Shown here piece after piece: positions 1 through 6,856 of a stretch of DNA of 20,800 nucleotides. The notes below the pieces were generated by a model that saw only the letters and a list, made by a program, of their open reading frames with translations, was not told the origin of the DNA and did no database searches. The position numbers and the translations under genes are program-made. The DNA comes from CAZHLD01 sp964533185 (GTDB lineage: Bacteria > Acidobacteriota > Terriglobia > Acidiferrales > UBA7541): assembly GCA_964533185.1 (NCBI GenBank), contig CAZHLD010000061.1, positions 1-20,800 of the forward strand, written 5' to 3'. Within the stretch, counting starts at the first letter, position 1. Each line of letters starts with the position of its first letter.

Positions 1-2
1 TG

Positions 3-146
3 CAGGGCGTTGGTTACCTGGCCGCACCGATCCTCGCACTGATCGGCGAGTGGGAGCTGGCGCGCGGCGCCGATCGTGAAGCCGCGGCGGACGCCCCTAC
101 GGGTTTTCTTCCAGCAGCTTCACCAGCGCGTAGAGGGTATGATTGA
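3..146 (+). CDS. possible 3' end of an unidentified gene (partial)
   Basis: An open frame enters from the left edge and stops at a TGA at 144-146. The readable peptide begins QGVGYLAAPILALIGEWELA and then becomes polar. The start resembles the hydrophobic end of a membrane or globular protein, but no family is recognised. It overlaps the 3' end of the convergent panE gene by about 50 bp, which is possible but not strong support. It may be chance open frame in GC-rich DNA. Confidence 0.22.
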   Translation, partial: QGVGYLAAPILALIGEWELARGADREAAADAPTGFLPAASPARRGYD

Positions 147-1047
147 CGGGTGTGGGGACGCCGAGAGCGGCGCCGCGGCGGGTGATGTAGCCGTTGAGCG
201 AGTCAATCTCGGTGCGCTTGCCACGTTCAATGTCCTGAGCCGTGGACGAAGTGGCAGGGCCGAGGTTTTTCGCCAGATCGAGGCCGGCGGCGACGAAGTC
301 GGCCGGCGGGATTTGGATGCCGGCGGCGCGAGCGACAGCAATGGCTTCTTCGGCGGTGGCCTTCATCACCTGGCGTGCCAGCTCGTACTGGGCGGCGCGG
401 CCGTAGCTCGAGCGGCCCAGCGCGGTGACGGCATTGCCGGCGCAGTTGAGGATGAGCTTGACCCACAGGTCGACTTCGATGTTCTCGGAAATGCGGCAGG
501 GGACGCCGGCGCGCTGGAACGTCTGCGCGACGCGTTCGACCTCGGCGCGGCGCGCGCTGTGGCCGACCACCAGATCGCCGCGACCGGAGTGCTTCACGCG
601 GCCGTGCGCGGACATGGCCGCTGCGACGTACACGACGGCGGGCAGCGCTTCGATGCCGCTCTTTGCAGACGCCGTGCGCGTCGCACCGCGGATGCGCTCG
701 ACGTTATCCACACCGTTCTGCAGGCTGACGACGATTGCGCCGGGCTTCACGTGGGGCTGGAGCAGGCGGGCGGACTCCTCGGTATCGAGCGTCTTGACGC
801 AGAAGAGGATCAGGTCGGCATCGCGCGCGGCGTCGGGCTGGGTGGAAGCCGCCACGGCGACTTGCTCCTGAAAGTGGATGCTGTCAATGAACAGACCGTC
901 GCGGGTGATGGCCTCGACGCGGTCGCGGCGGCCAATCAGCGTCACCGGTGCTCCGGCGCGGGCCAGCATCCCGCCGAAGTAGCAGCCGACGGCTCCGGCG
1001 CCCATCACGGCCACGCACGGCCAGGTCTCATTGGAAGTGGTGCTCAA
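97..1047 (-). CDS. panE: 2-dehydropantoate 2-reductase (ketopantoate reductase)
   Basis: Reduces 2-dehydropantoate to pantoate with NADPH in the cytosolic pantothenate/CoA pathway. The 316-aa protein has the expected family length. It opens with the Rossmann dinucleotide-binding loop GAGAVG at residues 16-21. It carries the NGVDN segment near residue 111 and the conserved LWVKLILNCAGN stretch, whose K197 matches the catalytic lysine. E280 in the TEIDSLNG motif matches the substrate-binding glutamate. The ATG start lies just before the beta strand leading into the Rossmann loop, as usual. The gene stands alone here, with csp downstream of its start in the same orientation but separated by a terminator. 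ApbA/PanE paralogues acting on other 2-oxoacids exist, so the exact substrate is inferred. Confidence 0.9.
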   Translation of the reverse strand: MSTTSNETWPCVAVMGAGAVGCYFGGMLARAGAPVTLIGRRDRVEAITRDGLFIDSIHFQEQVAVAASTQPDAARDADLILFCVKTLDTEESARLLQPHVKPGAIVVSLQNGVDNVERIRGATRTASAKSGIEALPAVVYVAAAMSAHGRVKHSGRGDLVVGHSARRAEVERVAQTFQRAGVPCRISENIEVDLWVKLILNCAGNAVTALGRSSYGRAAQYELARQVMKATAEEAIAVARAAGIQIPPADFVAAGLDLAKNLGPATSSTAQDIERGKRTEIDSLNGYITRRGAALGVPTPVNHTLYALVKLLEENP

Positions 1048-1164
1048 ACCGTGCCTCTTCGATTGGACTTGAAGCGCAGGCTATTGGATGCAGGGCGAAT
1101 CCTAGCAGGTTCGTGCGGAAAGAGAAGCACGGTGGCGGGATAAACCAGCCGCTATGCGAGAATG

Positions 1165-1196
1165 AAAAGGCCCTGTCCGCGGGTGCGGACAGGGCC
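1165..1196 (-). terminator. Rho-independent terminator of the cold-shock gene
   Basis: Two perfect 12-base arms (1169-1180 and 1185-1196) flank a 4-base loop. On the minus strand the stem is followed by TTTT and then CATT. It begins 17 bases after the csp stop codon, exactly where a csp terminator would lie. It also separates csp from panE. Confidence 0.88.
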
Positions 1197-1213
1197 GGAT
1201 GGGAATTGGGTAG

Positions 1214-1420
1214 TTACGGGGCGGTGACGTTCTCGGCCTGGAAGCCTTTCGGCCCCTGCTTGACCTCGAACTCAACGGTCTGACCCTCGGTCAGGGACTT
1301 GTAGCCATCCATCTGAATCGCGGAGAAGTGCACGAAAACGTCCTCTCCCGACTGGCGCTGGATGAAGCCGTAGCCCTTGGCCGCGTTAAACCACTTCACG
1401 ACACCTTGTTCTCTAGCCAA
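1214..1420 (-). CDS. cold-shock domain protein (CspA family)
   Basis: A 68-aa single OB-fold RNA/ssDNA chaperone that melts secondary structure in nucleic acids. Both RNA-binding motifs are intact: RNP1 as KGYGFI at residues 15-20 and RNP2 as VFVHF at 28-32. The family-typical opening GVVKWFN and closing GPKGFQAENV are also present. Translation starts at TTG (1420-1418); GAGGAG lies seven bases upstream, so this start is well supported. The ~100-base leader contains two hairpins (separate entries), which suggests post-transcriptional control as known for cspA genes. Which Csp paralogue it is cannot be told from the sequence. Confidence 0.95.
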   Translation of the reverse strand: MAREQGVVKWFNAAKGYGFIQRQSGEDVFVHFSAIQMDGYKSLTEGQTVEFEVKQGPKGFQAENVTAP

Positions 1421-1480
1421 CTTCGTGCTCCTCGTTCTGAGATGTTGCTATTTGCTGGGTGTAACGCCAGTTGGTAGCAC

Positions 1481-1500
1481 AAAAAACCCGCCCGGGGCGG
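1481..1500 (-). terminator. terminator-like hairpin in front of csp
   Basis: A GC-only stem (arms CCGCC 1488-1492 and GGCGG 1496-1500, 3-base loop) is followed on the minus strand by G and six T. It lies 124 bases past the rsbV-like stop and 60 bases before the csp start. It may end the anti-sigma operon, or act inside the csp leader as an attenuator. The stem is short, so efficiency is uncertain. Confidence 0.55.
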
Positions 1501-1520
1501 ATTCCGTACACCTACGGAAT
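1501..1520 (-). promoter_or_regulatory. 8-bp inverted repeat in the csp upstream region
   Basis: ATTCCGTA (1501-1508) and TACGGAAT (1513-1520) are perfect inverted arms around CACC. It sits directly against the terminator-like hairpin, so a transcript reading toward csp would form two stacked hairpins. It could be an operator or an RNA structural element; the sequence does not decide. Confidence 0.5.
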
Positions 1521-1624
1521 TACATGACCCACAAACGCGGGGCGATTCTGGCATAAAAACGGCGGCGGTGTCCAGAGGAAGGCGCGGCCGGGACAAGGAG
1601 AAGACAACGGGGCCGGAGTGGCGG

Positions 1625-1969
1625 CTAGTTGAAGCTGGAGAGCGCGACGCGTTCGTCGGTGTGGACGTCGAAGACGGTGAAGAGCTTGGTGATCTGCAAC
1701 AGGTCGTGCACTTTCCTGGTCAGGTGGAGGAGTTTGAGCTCGCCGCCCTGGTTCTTTACCGTGGTATAGCCGGAGACCAGTTCGCCGATGCCCGAGCTGT
1801 CGATGTAGGAGACATCGCCCAGGTTGAGAACGATTTTTTTCTGGCCCTTGGTGAGCAGTTCGCGGACCATCTCGCGGAGTCCGGCGCTGCCTTCACCGAG
1901 GGTGATGTGCCCGCTGATATCGACCACAGTGGCGCCGGCCGTTTCGCGGGGAGTAGCTTTGAAGGTCAC
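1625..1969 (-). CDS. STAS-domain anti-sigma factor antagonist (RsbV/SpoIIAA-like)
   Basis: A 114-aa single STAS domain protein of usual length for anti-anti-sigma factors. The phosphorylation loop reads SYIDSSGIGEL, with the acceptor serine at residue 58 or 59. In this family the unphosphorylated form binds the partner kinase and frees a sigma factor. The start is GTG (1969-1967), three bases after the stop of the kinase gene, with GGAGG eight bases upstream inside the kinase's end. The two genes are therefore translationally close and surely co-transcribed. No sigma factor or PP2C phosphatase is visible in the window, so the output of the switch is unknown. Confidence 0.93.
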   Translation of the reverse strand: MTFKATPRETAGATVVDISGHITLGEGSAGLREMVRELLTKGQKKIVLNLGDVSYIDSSGIGELVSGYTTVKNQGGELKLLHLTRKVHDLLQITKLFTVFDVHTDERVALSSFN

Positions 1970-1972
1970 AGG

Positions 1973-2446
1973 TCATTCCTCCCTGGTCTGCGCCGAGCGG
2001 GTGCCGGAGTCGCCATTGCGATTCGCGCGGAAATGCTTGGCCATCACCAGTTCGGCCCCGCCGGCAGTGCCGCGACGCACCGCGAACTCATCCATGAAAG
2101 CGCGCATCAGGAATATACCCCGGCCGGAGGTTTTCAGCAGGTTTTCTTCGGCGAGGGGGTCGGGCACGTCAACCGGGTCGAAGCCGGGGCCCTGGTCGAG
2201 GACGTGGATGACGATTCTCCGGGGGGTGAGCTCGAAGCTGAGATAGATCTTTTTCTCGCGCTGCATCTGGTTGCCGTACTTGCAGGCGTTGATCACGCCT
2301 TCGCGGACAGACATGCCGATTTTGTGGCAGTCGTCCTCGTCAAAGCCGGCGGCGTCGGCAATGCGCAGACAAATCTCCTCGGCCAGGCCGACGCTATCGA
2401 GCAGCGTCTCCAGAGTGACTTCAACCCGCTTGGTCTCGTTGGTCAT
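1973..2446 (-). CDS. anti-sigma serine/threonine kinase (RsbW/SpoIIAB-like)
   Basis: A 157-aa GHKL-fold (HATPase_c) protein. The N box is E49-G-V-I-N53, the G1 box is DQGPGFDP around residue 84, and the G2 box is TSGRGIFLM around residues 106-114. These are the ATP-binding features of the RsbW family, which sequester a sigma factor and phosphorylate the STAS antagonist. The antagonist gene follows three bases after this stop codon, which supports partner assignment. The Shine-Dalgarno sequence at the ATG start is weak. About 108 bases upstream lies the end of the comM remnant in the same orientation. The C-terminal ~20 residues are polar and variable. Confidence 0.92.
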   Translation of the reverse strand: MTNETKRVEVTLETLLDSVGLAEEICLRIADAAGFDEDDCHKIGMSVREGVINACKYGNQMQREKKIYLSFELTPRRIVIHVLDQGPGFDPVDVPDPLAEENLLKTSGRGIFLMRAFMDEFAVRRGTAGGAELVMAKHFRANRNGDSGTRSAQTREE

Positions 2447-2554
2447 CCGCCGGTTCAGGTCCGGTGCGCCGGGCGGAGTATGGGTAGCATAGCGGCCGGT
2501 TGCAAGTCAACGGAACGAGAGGGGGAATGCAGGGCCGAGCCGGTGCAGGAAAGG

Positions 2555-2852
2555 TCAGGCCCAGTAGGTGCGGTCGAGGGAGCGGTATTGAACGGCTTCG
2601 CCGAGGTGGGACGGCTCGACGTTGGCGGCGCCGTGGAGGTCGGCGATGGTGCGGGCGACCTTGAGGATGCGGTCATGCGCGCGGGCGGAGAGGCCCATGC
2701 GAGTGATGGCGTTTTCGAGCAGCTTTTCGCCTTCGGCGGAAATGTCGCAGTACTTGCGGATCAGCTTGGGCGGCATCTGGGCGTTGGCGTAGATTTTCTT
2801 TTCGGTGGCGAAGCGCTCGAGCTGAGCCCCGCGCGCGCGGACCACATCGCCC
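2555..2852 (-). pseudogene. comM: 3' fragment of comM (Mg-chelatase/AAA+ family)
   Basis: Only the C-terminal ~95 residues remain. The recognisable run goes from VVRARGAQLERF through the KIYANAQMPPKLIRKYC segment to LGLSARAHDRILKVARTIA and ends AVQYRSLDRTYWA. The GLSARAHDRILKVARTIADL signature is diagnostic of the ComM/YifB C-terminal domain. ComM is a hexameric helicase aiding branch migration during natural transformation and normally has about 500 residues. The AAA+ core with its Walker motifs is absent, because at about 2850 the sequence switches to an unrelated transposase-like tail on the other strand. No function is expected. An assembly join is the alternative explanation for the truncation. 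Confidence 0.8.
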
Positions 2853-2977
2853 GCTGGACCGCCGCCGGCCGGCTCGAAGCGGAAAAGAAGTTTCGCCAGG
2901 TGAAAGGCTATCGGGAACTGAAGGAGCTGAATCGAATCCTGAATCCCGAGTTGCACTCCCAGGCCCAGGTGGCCTAA
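2840..2977 (+). mobile_element. transposase C-terminal remnant interrupting comM
   Basis: About 45 codons read DHIARWTAAGRLEAEKKF, then RQVKGYRELKEL and a short polar end before TAA at 2975-2977. The AEKKFRQVKGYREL pattern resembles the C-terminal tails of bacterial transposases. I cannot fix the IS family with confidence. The frame continues upstream only as antisense of comM, so this is a truncated piece whose left boundary is the comM breakpoint. No catalytic domain is present. Confidence 0.5.
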
Positions 2978-2987
2978 AGTGCAACTC
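2948..2987. repeat. compound inverted repeat at the transposase stop
   Basis: Perfect 10-base arms GAGTTGCACT (2948-2957) and AGTGCAACTC (2978-2987) flank 20 bases that themselves hold AGGCC/GGCCT. The result is a hairpin with a second hairpin in its loop. It covers the end of the transposase remnant. It could be the end structure of the element or a terminator lacking a T tract. Confidence 0.6.
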
Positions 2988-3237
2988 TACGAGAGCCGCC
3001 ACTTTCAACTAAACTTGGGACATGCTCCCTGGCCGCCCGACTGACCCCAGAACTCCCGCCAACAGCTTCTCCTAACCAAGGTACCAGCGCCGGCATTACC
3101 CCCGTTCCAGGACTTCCTGGCTAGCCACTCGGAACCTCCTTCCCATTGAGTGGAAAGGGTTTAGCCGCTACCTTTGCACTCGGTGGCTGGCCCTCCCAGC
3201 AGCCTTGAAGGCCGCCAGAAAAGGACATCTGAAACCA
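2988..3237. other. intergenic stretch, no gene seen
   Basis: About 250 bases between the transposase remnant and the next gene. No convincing coding frame or RNA gene is visible. The first ~50 bases may still belong to the mobile element; GGGACATGCTCCC at about 3016 is a short near-palindrome. No clear -35/-10 pair was found. Confidence 0.4.
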
Positions 3238-3870
3238 ATGTTTATGGCCCTTGCTCTCCTTCTCCTTCAGGCTCCGGAGGTACCCCAGGCCCGGCCCGAT
3301 GAGCCCGCCAAGACCGAAATCGTGGCCAGCGAAGCTGCCCCGGCGGCTGCAAAGAGAGGGGCCGAAACCGCAAAGTCTAAGGACAAGACGGTTGAGCTGC
3401 CGGCCACTCCTGCCAGCTTTCGAGATTCAAAGGACCTGACCAAGCTCTTCGACGCAAACGTGGAAAGCGCCTCGGCTGGCGCGAACCCCGTGCCGGTTGC
3501 GACCCTCTCGCCGCTCTGGGCCATGCGCCAGGAACAGCGCACTCCCAAGCTCTGGTTCGTTCTGGCCGGCGCGGGTCACAGCGCCGCTGCCTTCGACGCC
3601 TATTCCACCCGCCGCGCCATCCAGAGCGGTCGAGGCCGCGAGCTGAACCCGCTCATGAAGCCCTTTGCGGGATCGAACGCCCTGTATTTCGCCACCCAGG
3701 CGCAGCCGGCGCTGCTCGATTACGTCGGTCTGCGCATGTTGCACAGCAACAAACGCTGGGTGCGGCGCATGTGGTGGCTTCCGCAAGTGGCCGGCACGGC
3801 TGCTTCAGTCTGGGCTGGCGCTCACAACATGAGGATCAGCCGCCGCTCAACCCCTAGTTTGGTTCCCTGA
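3238..3870 (+). CDS. hypothetical membrane-associated protein, acidobacterial type
   Basis: A 210-aa protein from the ATG at 3238; a TTG at 3205 is possible but lies ahead of the hydrophobic N-terminus. Residues 1-12 are hydrophobic and signal-like. A polar Ala/Lys/Glu linker of about 75 residues follows. The C-terminal half has hydrophobic segments beginning WFVLAGAGHSAAAFDAYSTR and ending MWWLPQVAGTAASVWAGAHN. Between them is a conserved-looking ELNPLMKPF motif followed by ALLDYVGLRM. The D-x2-ST-R...ELNPLM layout resembles small membrane proteins of the DUF5658 kind; this is from memory and untested. Function is unknown. A strong terminator follows 28 bases after the stop. Confidence 0.65.
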   Translation: MFMALALLLLQAPEVPQARPDEPAKTEIVASEAAPAAAKRGAETAKSKDKTVELPATPASFRDSKDLTKLFDANVESASAGANPVPVATLSPLWAMRQEQRTPKLWFVLAGAGHSAAAFDAYSTRRAIQSGRGRELNPLMKPFAGSNALYFATQAQPALLDYVGLRMLHSNKRWVRRMWWLPQVAGTAASVWAGAHNMRISRRSTPSLVP

Positions 3871-3897
3871 TTTCCGGCGAAAGGCCGGTCCAGCCCT

Positions 3898-3938
3898 GGC
3901 GCGCCCGCCTGTCATTCTGGCGGGCGCGCCGTTTTTTT
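3898..3938 (+). terminator. strong Rho-independent terminator
   Basis: Perfect 12-base arms (3898-3909 and 3919-3930), a 9-base loop and then GTTTTTTT. It closes the membrane protein gene and separates it from the dehydrogenase fragment that starts about 30 bases later. Confidence 0.92.
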
Positions 3939-3954
3939 CCCTCCCTCGCAGCGC

Positions 3955-4170
3955 CTGACCCTCCACAAGATGCGCCACTACGATTATTCGCAGATGAAGT
4001 CGGTCGAGCTCAACCCAAAGACACTCGGCTCGTATGATGCCGTGGTGATTGCCACCGACCACACCAGCTACGACTATACGGCGATCGTGGATGCCGCCCA
4101 GCTTGTGGTGGATACCCGCAACGCCACCCGCCGCATCGCCCGCCACCGCAACAAAATCGTCCTCTGCTGA
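3955..4170 (+). pseudogene. 3' fragment of a UDP-N-acetylglucosamine/UDP-glucose dehydrogenase gene
   Basis: The readable C-terminal ~66 residues contain MRHYDYSQMKSVEL, then YDAVVIATDHTSYDY, then LVVDTRNATR and the end NKIVLC. YDxVVIATDHxxYDY and LVVDTRNATR are characteristic of the C-terminal NAD-sugar domain of nucleotide-sugar dehydrogenases such as WbpA, which oxidise UDP-GlcNAc or UDP-Glc to uronic acids for surface polysaccharide. The N-terminal Rossmann domain and catalytic cysteine are missing, and there is a terminator immediately upstream, so this is a stump. The left boundary is approximate. Its last eleven codons belong to the 149-bp tandem repeat, which suggests the tail was brought here together with that repeat. 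Confidence 0.78.
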
Positions 4171-4626
4171 GTCAGCCGCTGTAGCTAGATGTGGCTACAT
4201 TGCGGGTGGACACCCGGTCATCTCTCTTTCCCGCGCCTGCGGCGCTAGGCACCCGCCGTCCCGGCCGAGCCGGGATCTTCGACATCNNNNNNNNNNNNNN
4301 NNNNNNNNNNNNNNNNNNNNNNNNNNNNNNNNNNNNNNNNNNNNNNNNNNNNNNNNNNNNNNNNNNNNNNNNNNNNNNNNNNNNNNCGCGCCTGCGGCGC
4401 TAGGCACCCGCCGTCCCGGCCGAGCCGGGATCTTCGACATCACCCGCCACCGCAATAAAATCGTCCTCTGCTGAGTCAGCCGCTGTAGCTAGATGTGACT
4501 ACGTTGCGGGTGGACACCCGGTCATCTCTCTTTCCCGCGCCTGCGGCGCTAGGCACCCGCCGTCCCGGCCGAGCCGGGATCTTCGACATCGCCCGCCACC
4601 GCAATAAAATCGTCCTCTGCTGAGTC
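4134..4626. repeat. 149-bp tandem repeat, two full units plus a partial third
   Basis: Units start at the CATC of 4134, 4438 and 4587; the third stops matching at about 4626. Units 2 and 3 are exactly 149 bases apart. Units 1 and 2 are 304 apart, which becomes 149 once 100 N and a 55-base duplicated contig end are subtracted. Each unit carries the last codons of the dehydrogenase gene (RHRNKIVLC and stop) followed by four hairpin-forming stretches. In unit 2 these are GTAG/CTAC (4485-4502), CGGGTG/CACCCG (4507-4520), GCGCC/GGCGC (4537-4549) and CCCGGC/GCCGGG (4564-4578). Units differ by only a few point changes. It has no spacers and is not a CRISPR array. Confidence 0.88.
4287..4386. other. 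assembly gap 1 (100 N), probably false
   Basis: The 55 bases before the gap (4232-4286) are identical to the 55 bases after it (4387-4441). This is the signature of two contigs that overlap by one k-mer but were scaffolded instead of merged. Removing 155 bases restores the exact 149-base repeat period. Confidence 0.9.
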
Positions 4627-4733
4627 GCCCGGCGCGGTTTCACGTCCACTTCGCACCCTGCGTGGTAGAATTCGCGCGTTTCATGGCTTTCTGCCCATCT
4701 CGTTGCCCAGATTACTCTGCGCGGAGGTGTCTC

Positions 4734-5729
4734 GTGCTTTCTCGCCACCGAATCCTGCTGGGGATATCGCTCGCTGTCGCGAGCCTGCTTGTGATGTGGA
4801 GTGTCCAAGCGCAGGGGGAAAGGAAACGTTTCAAGCCCGTCAGCGGCAGCGGCGTGCAGACCTTTGCGGTGCGCGAGCCGGTCCTGCGGGTGAAGCCCGG
4901 CGAGATCGTTGAAACTGAGTCGCTCTACGGCGACTATTACGCCAAGCCGGGCGGCGCGTGGCCGGGCGAGGTGGGGCCGTTCTACATCGAGGGCGCGACG
5001 ACCAACGACACTCTGGTAGTGAAAATCCTGCGCCTGCGTCCAAACATTGACCACGCCGTTTCAACGCATACGCCCGGCTTCATCAGTGCCATCGCCAGTG
5101 ATCGGTACACGCGCATGCTGAACGCGCCGATCCCGGCGCGGCGCTACGTCTGGCGCATCACCAACAACGGCACCACCGGCGTGCTCGACCTGGCAGAGAG
5201 CAAACGACGCCTCGAAGTGCCGCTCAGCCCGATGCTCGGCCGCGTCGCGGTCGCGCCGCAGGGGGAAGAAGCCTGGGGCGGGCTGTGGCCGGGGAACTTC
5301 GGCGGGAACATGGATGCCAGCGACGTGCGCGAGGGTGCGACGGTCTATCTGCCCATCTTTCACGACGGCGCCTACTTCTATTTTGGCGATGGGCATGCCC
5401 TGCAGGGCGATGCCGAGCTGTGCGGCTCAGGACTGGAGACGACGATGGACGTCACTTTTCAGTTCGAGCTGATCAAAGGCAAAAAGATCGCCTGGCCACG
5501 CATCGAAAACGACGAGTACATCATGACCGTCGGCAGCGTTCGTCCGCTCTCTGATGCGCTGCGTATCGCTGCGGTTGAGATGGTCGAATGGCTCGCGGCA
5601 GACTACAAGTTTGAAAAATGGGACGCCTATCAGACGCTTTCACAGCTCGCCAGCATCCGCGTGGCCAACATGGTGGACCCGAATTATTCCGTCGTGGTGA
5701 AGTTCCCCAAAAGATATTTGCCGCACTAA
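4734..5729 (+). CDS. exported acetamidase/formamidase-like protein
   Basis: A 331-aa protein of the FmdA/AmdA family, whose members hydrolyse formamide or short amides to ammonia and the acid. Family landmarks are GNFGGNMDASD at residues 187-197 and GDGHALQGDAELCGSGLET at about 218-236, plus HAVSTHTPGF near 107. The start is the GTG at 4734: GGAGG lies at 4723-4727 with a 6-base gap, and an in-frame GTG at 4662 lacks such a signal. From 4734 the protein begins with a basic then hydrophobic signal peptide ending near VQAQ (residue 27). Classical formamidases are cytosolic, so export is notable and the substrate is uncertain. The next gene starts 101 bases downstream. Confidence 0.85.
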   Translation: MLSRHRILLGISLAVASLLVMWSVQAQGERKRFKPVSGSGVQTFAVREPVLRVKPGEIVETESLYGDYYAKPGGAWPGEVGPFYIEGATTNDTLVVKILRLRPNIDHAVSTHTPGFISAIASDRYTRMLNAPIPARRYVWRITNNGTTGVLDLAESKRRLEVPLSPMLGRVAVAPQGEEAWGGLWPGNFGGNMDASDVREGATVYLPIFHDGAYFYFGDGHALQGDAELCGSGLETTMDVTFQFELIKGKKIAWPRIENDEYIMTVGSVRPLSDALRIAAVEMVEWLAADYKFEKWDAYQTLSQLASIRVANMVDPNYSVVVKFPKRYLPH

Positions 5730-5735
5730 AGAATT

Positions 5736-5768
5736 GCCCGCCCAGGCAGCGCTGCTCTGCCCCCGGGC
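5736..5768. repeat. compound hairpin between two secreted-protein genes
   Basis: Outer arms GCCCG/CGGGC and inner arms GGCAG/CTGCC form one interrupted stem seven bases after the amidase-like stop. No T tract follows, so it is at best a weak terminator or an mRNA-stabilising structure. Confidence 0.4.
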
Positions 5769-5829
5769 ATCTAGGATGGACAAGAGCTTGGGTGGACGGT
5801 CCCTTCGGAATTGTTCAGGAGGGTTGCCT

Positions 5830-6615
5830 ATGTTTTCGAATTCACAGAAGTCCCGGCCCACGACGTATCGAATGTGGCAAAGTCCGACGATTAGCGTATT
5901 GCCCGCTGTGTTGCTTCTGGTCACCAGCGCCTTTGCCGCCGAGATATGGGACAAGCCACCAGAGCAATGGACGCTGGCCGACGTTTATCAGATCCTGCGC
6001 GACTCGCCCTGGAGCCCGTCCAAGCACAAGTTTGAGATCGAGTTGTCCCCCGCCAGCCGATCGGATCCTCTCACCAGGATGCCTTCCGATTCTCCTCTTG
6101 CTCCACTCGACCGGGGGCCGGCCCTGGGCGCAGAGCTGGGTCGCGGCAAGCCGCTGCCAGCGCTCACCGTGCAGTGGTGGTCGTCGAAGACGCTTCGATT
6201 GGCGCAGCAGCGGCTGCGGCAGTTGCGCGATGCCACCGCTGCAAAGGAGCTGCTGCGTGCCGAACCGGCGGAAGACATCGTGATCGTAGTCGAAGGCAGC
6301 GAGCCGCTGCGTATCCTGCGCGATGCGGAAGAGAATCCCCGCGAGACCTCGTTCCTTGAACTGCCCGGCGGGAGGATGCTGGATGTCCGTGATGTCCAGT
6401 TCTTCGAGGGTAAAAAGGCAGGTGAGGACTACGTCGCGTTCCATTTTCCGCGGGAACTGAACGGCCGGCCCACGATCGACCGGAACGCGGAGAAGGTCGT
6501 TTTTCACTGCAAGGCTGCTGCGAAGAACGCGAAGCCCGGCCGCCAGAATGCTCTCTCGATCCGCGCCACCTTCGAGCCGCGCAAGATGCGCGTGAACGGC
6601 CGGCCCGATCTTTGA
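5830..6615 (+). CDS. secreted protein of unknown function
   Basis: A 261-aa protein. The ATG at 5830 has GGAGG eight bases upstream and gives a signal peptide with hydrophobic core SVLPAVLLLVTSAFA before AEIWDKPP. Upstream in-frame starts lack this signal. Mature residues open with KPPEQWTLADVYQILRDSPW, a W-x3-DV-x2-IL-x-DSPW pattern I associate with exported hypothetical proteins of acidobacteria. A VQWWSSKTLRLAQQRLRQL helix follows. The C-terminal half looks beta-rich (IVIVVEGSEPL, then DVQFFEGKKAGEDYVAFHFP). No catalytic motif is recognised. It may be co-transcribed with the amidase-like gene upstream. Confidence 0.7.
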   Translation: MFSNSQKSRPTTYRMWQSPTISVLPAVLLLVTSAFAAEIWDKPPEQWTLADVYQILRDSPWSPSKHKFEIELSPASRSDPLTRMPSDSPLAPLDRGPALGAELGRGKPLPALTVQWWSSKTLRLAQQRLRQLRDATAAKELLRAEPAEDIVIVVEGSEPLRILRDAEENPRETSFLELPGGRMLDVRDVQFFEGKKAGEDYVAFHFPRELNGRPTIDRNAEKVVFHCKAAAKNAKPGRQNALSIRATFEPRKMRVNGRPDL

Positions 6616-6654
6616 GGGTGGGTTTGGCTCCGCGCCGCGGAAGCGCAGGGCCTA

Positions 6655-6819
6655 TCAACCGACCCCAGTGGCGGCGACATAGGCCAGCAGGACTCCGAAG
6701 CCGCCGATGAGCACCGGCTTGGCGGCCAAACCTACCTGCCCGTACTGCTCCCACGCCATCCAGAACGCCACTACGGCCAGCACGGCAAACAGGATGCGTT
6801 TGATGTTCTTAGTGTTCAT
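6655..6819 (-). CDS. small two-helix membrane protein (54 aa)
   Basis: An ATG-to-TGA frame beginning MNTKNIKRILFAVLAVVAFW. It has a basic N-terminus, a first hydrophobic helix (about residues 9-21), a short polar loop with WEQYGQVGLAAKP, and a second helix GGFGVLLAYVAATGVG at the end. The composition is typical of a genuine small inner-membrane protein, not a chance frame. It lies downstream of the M24 peptidase gene on the same strand, 78 bases after that gene's stop. The Shine-Dalgarno sequence is weak, which limits confidence. Function unknown. Confidence 0.55.
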   Translation of the reverse strand: MNTKNIKRILFAVLAVVAFWMAWEQYGQVGLAAKPVLIGGFGVLLAYVAATGVG

Positions 6820-6856
6820 CCAAGGGCTCTAGTAGATTCTACGCTTTTTCAACGGT

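Noticed and set aside
76..1143. Long plus-strand open frame over panE
   Set aside because: It is antisense to a clearly recognisable panE, and its residues show no family pattern; GC-rich codon bias removes stops on the opposite strand.
1568..2839. Long plus-strand open frame over the anti-sigma genes and comM
   Set aside because: Antisense shadow. Only its last ~45 codons (from 2840) look like real protein, a transposase tail.
4134..4626. CRISPR array
   Set aside because: Units of 149 bases are directly adjacent and nearly identical, with no variable spacers and no cas genes nearby.
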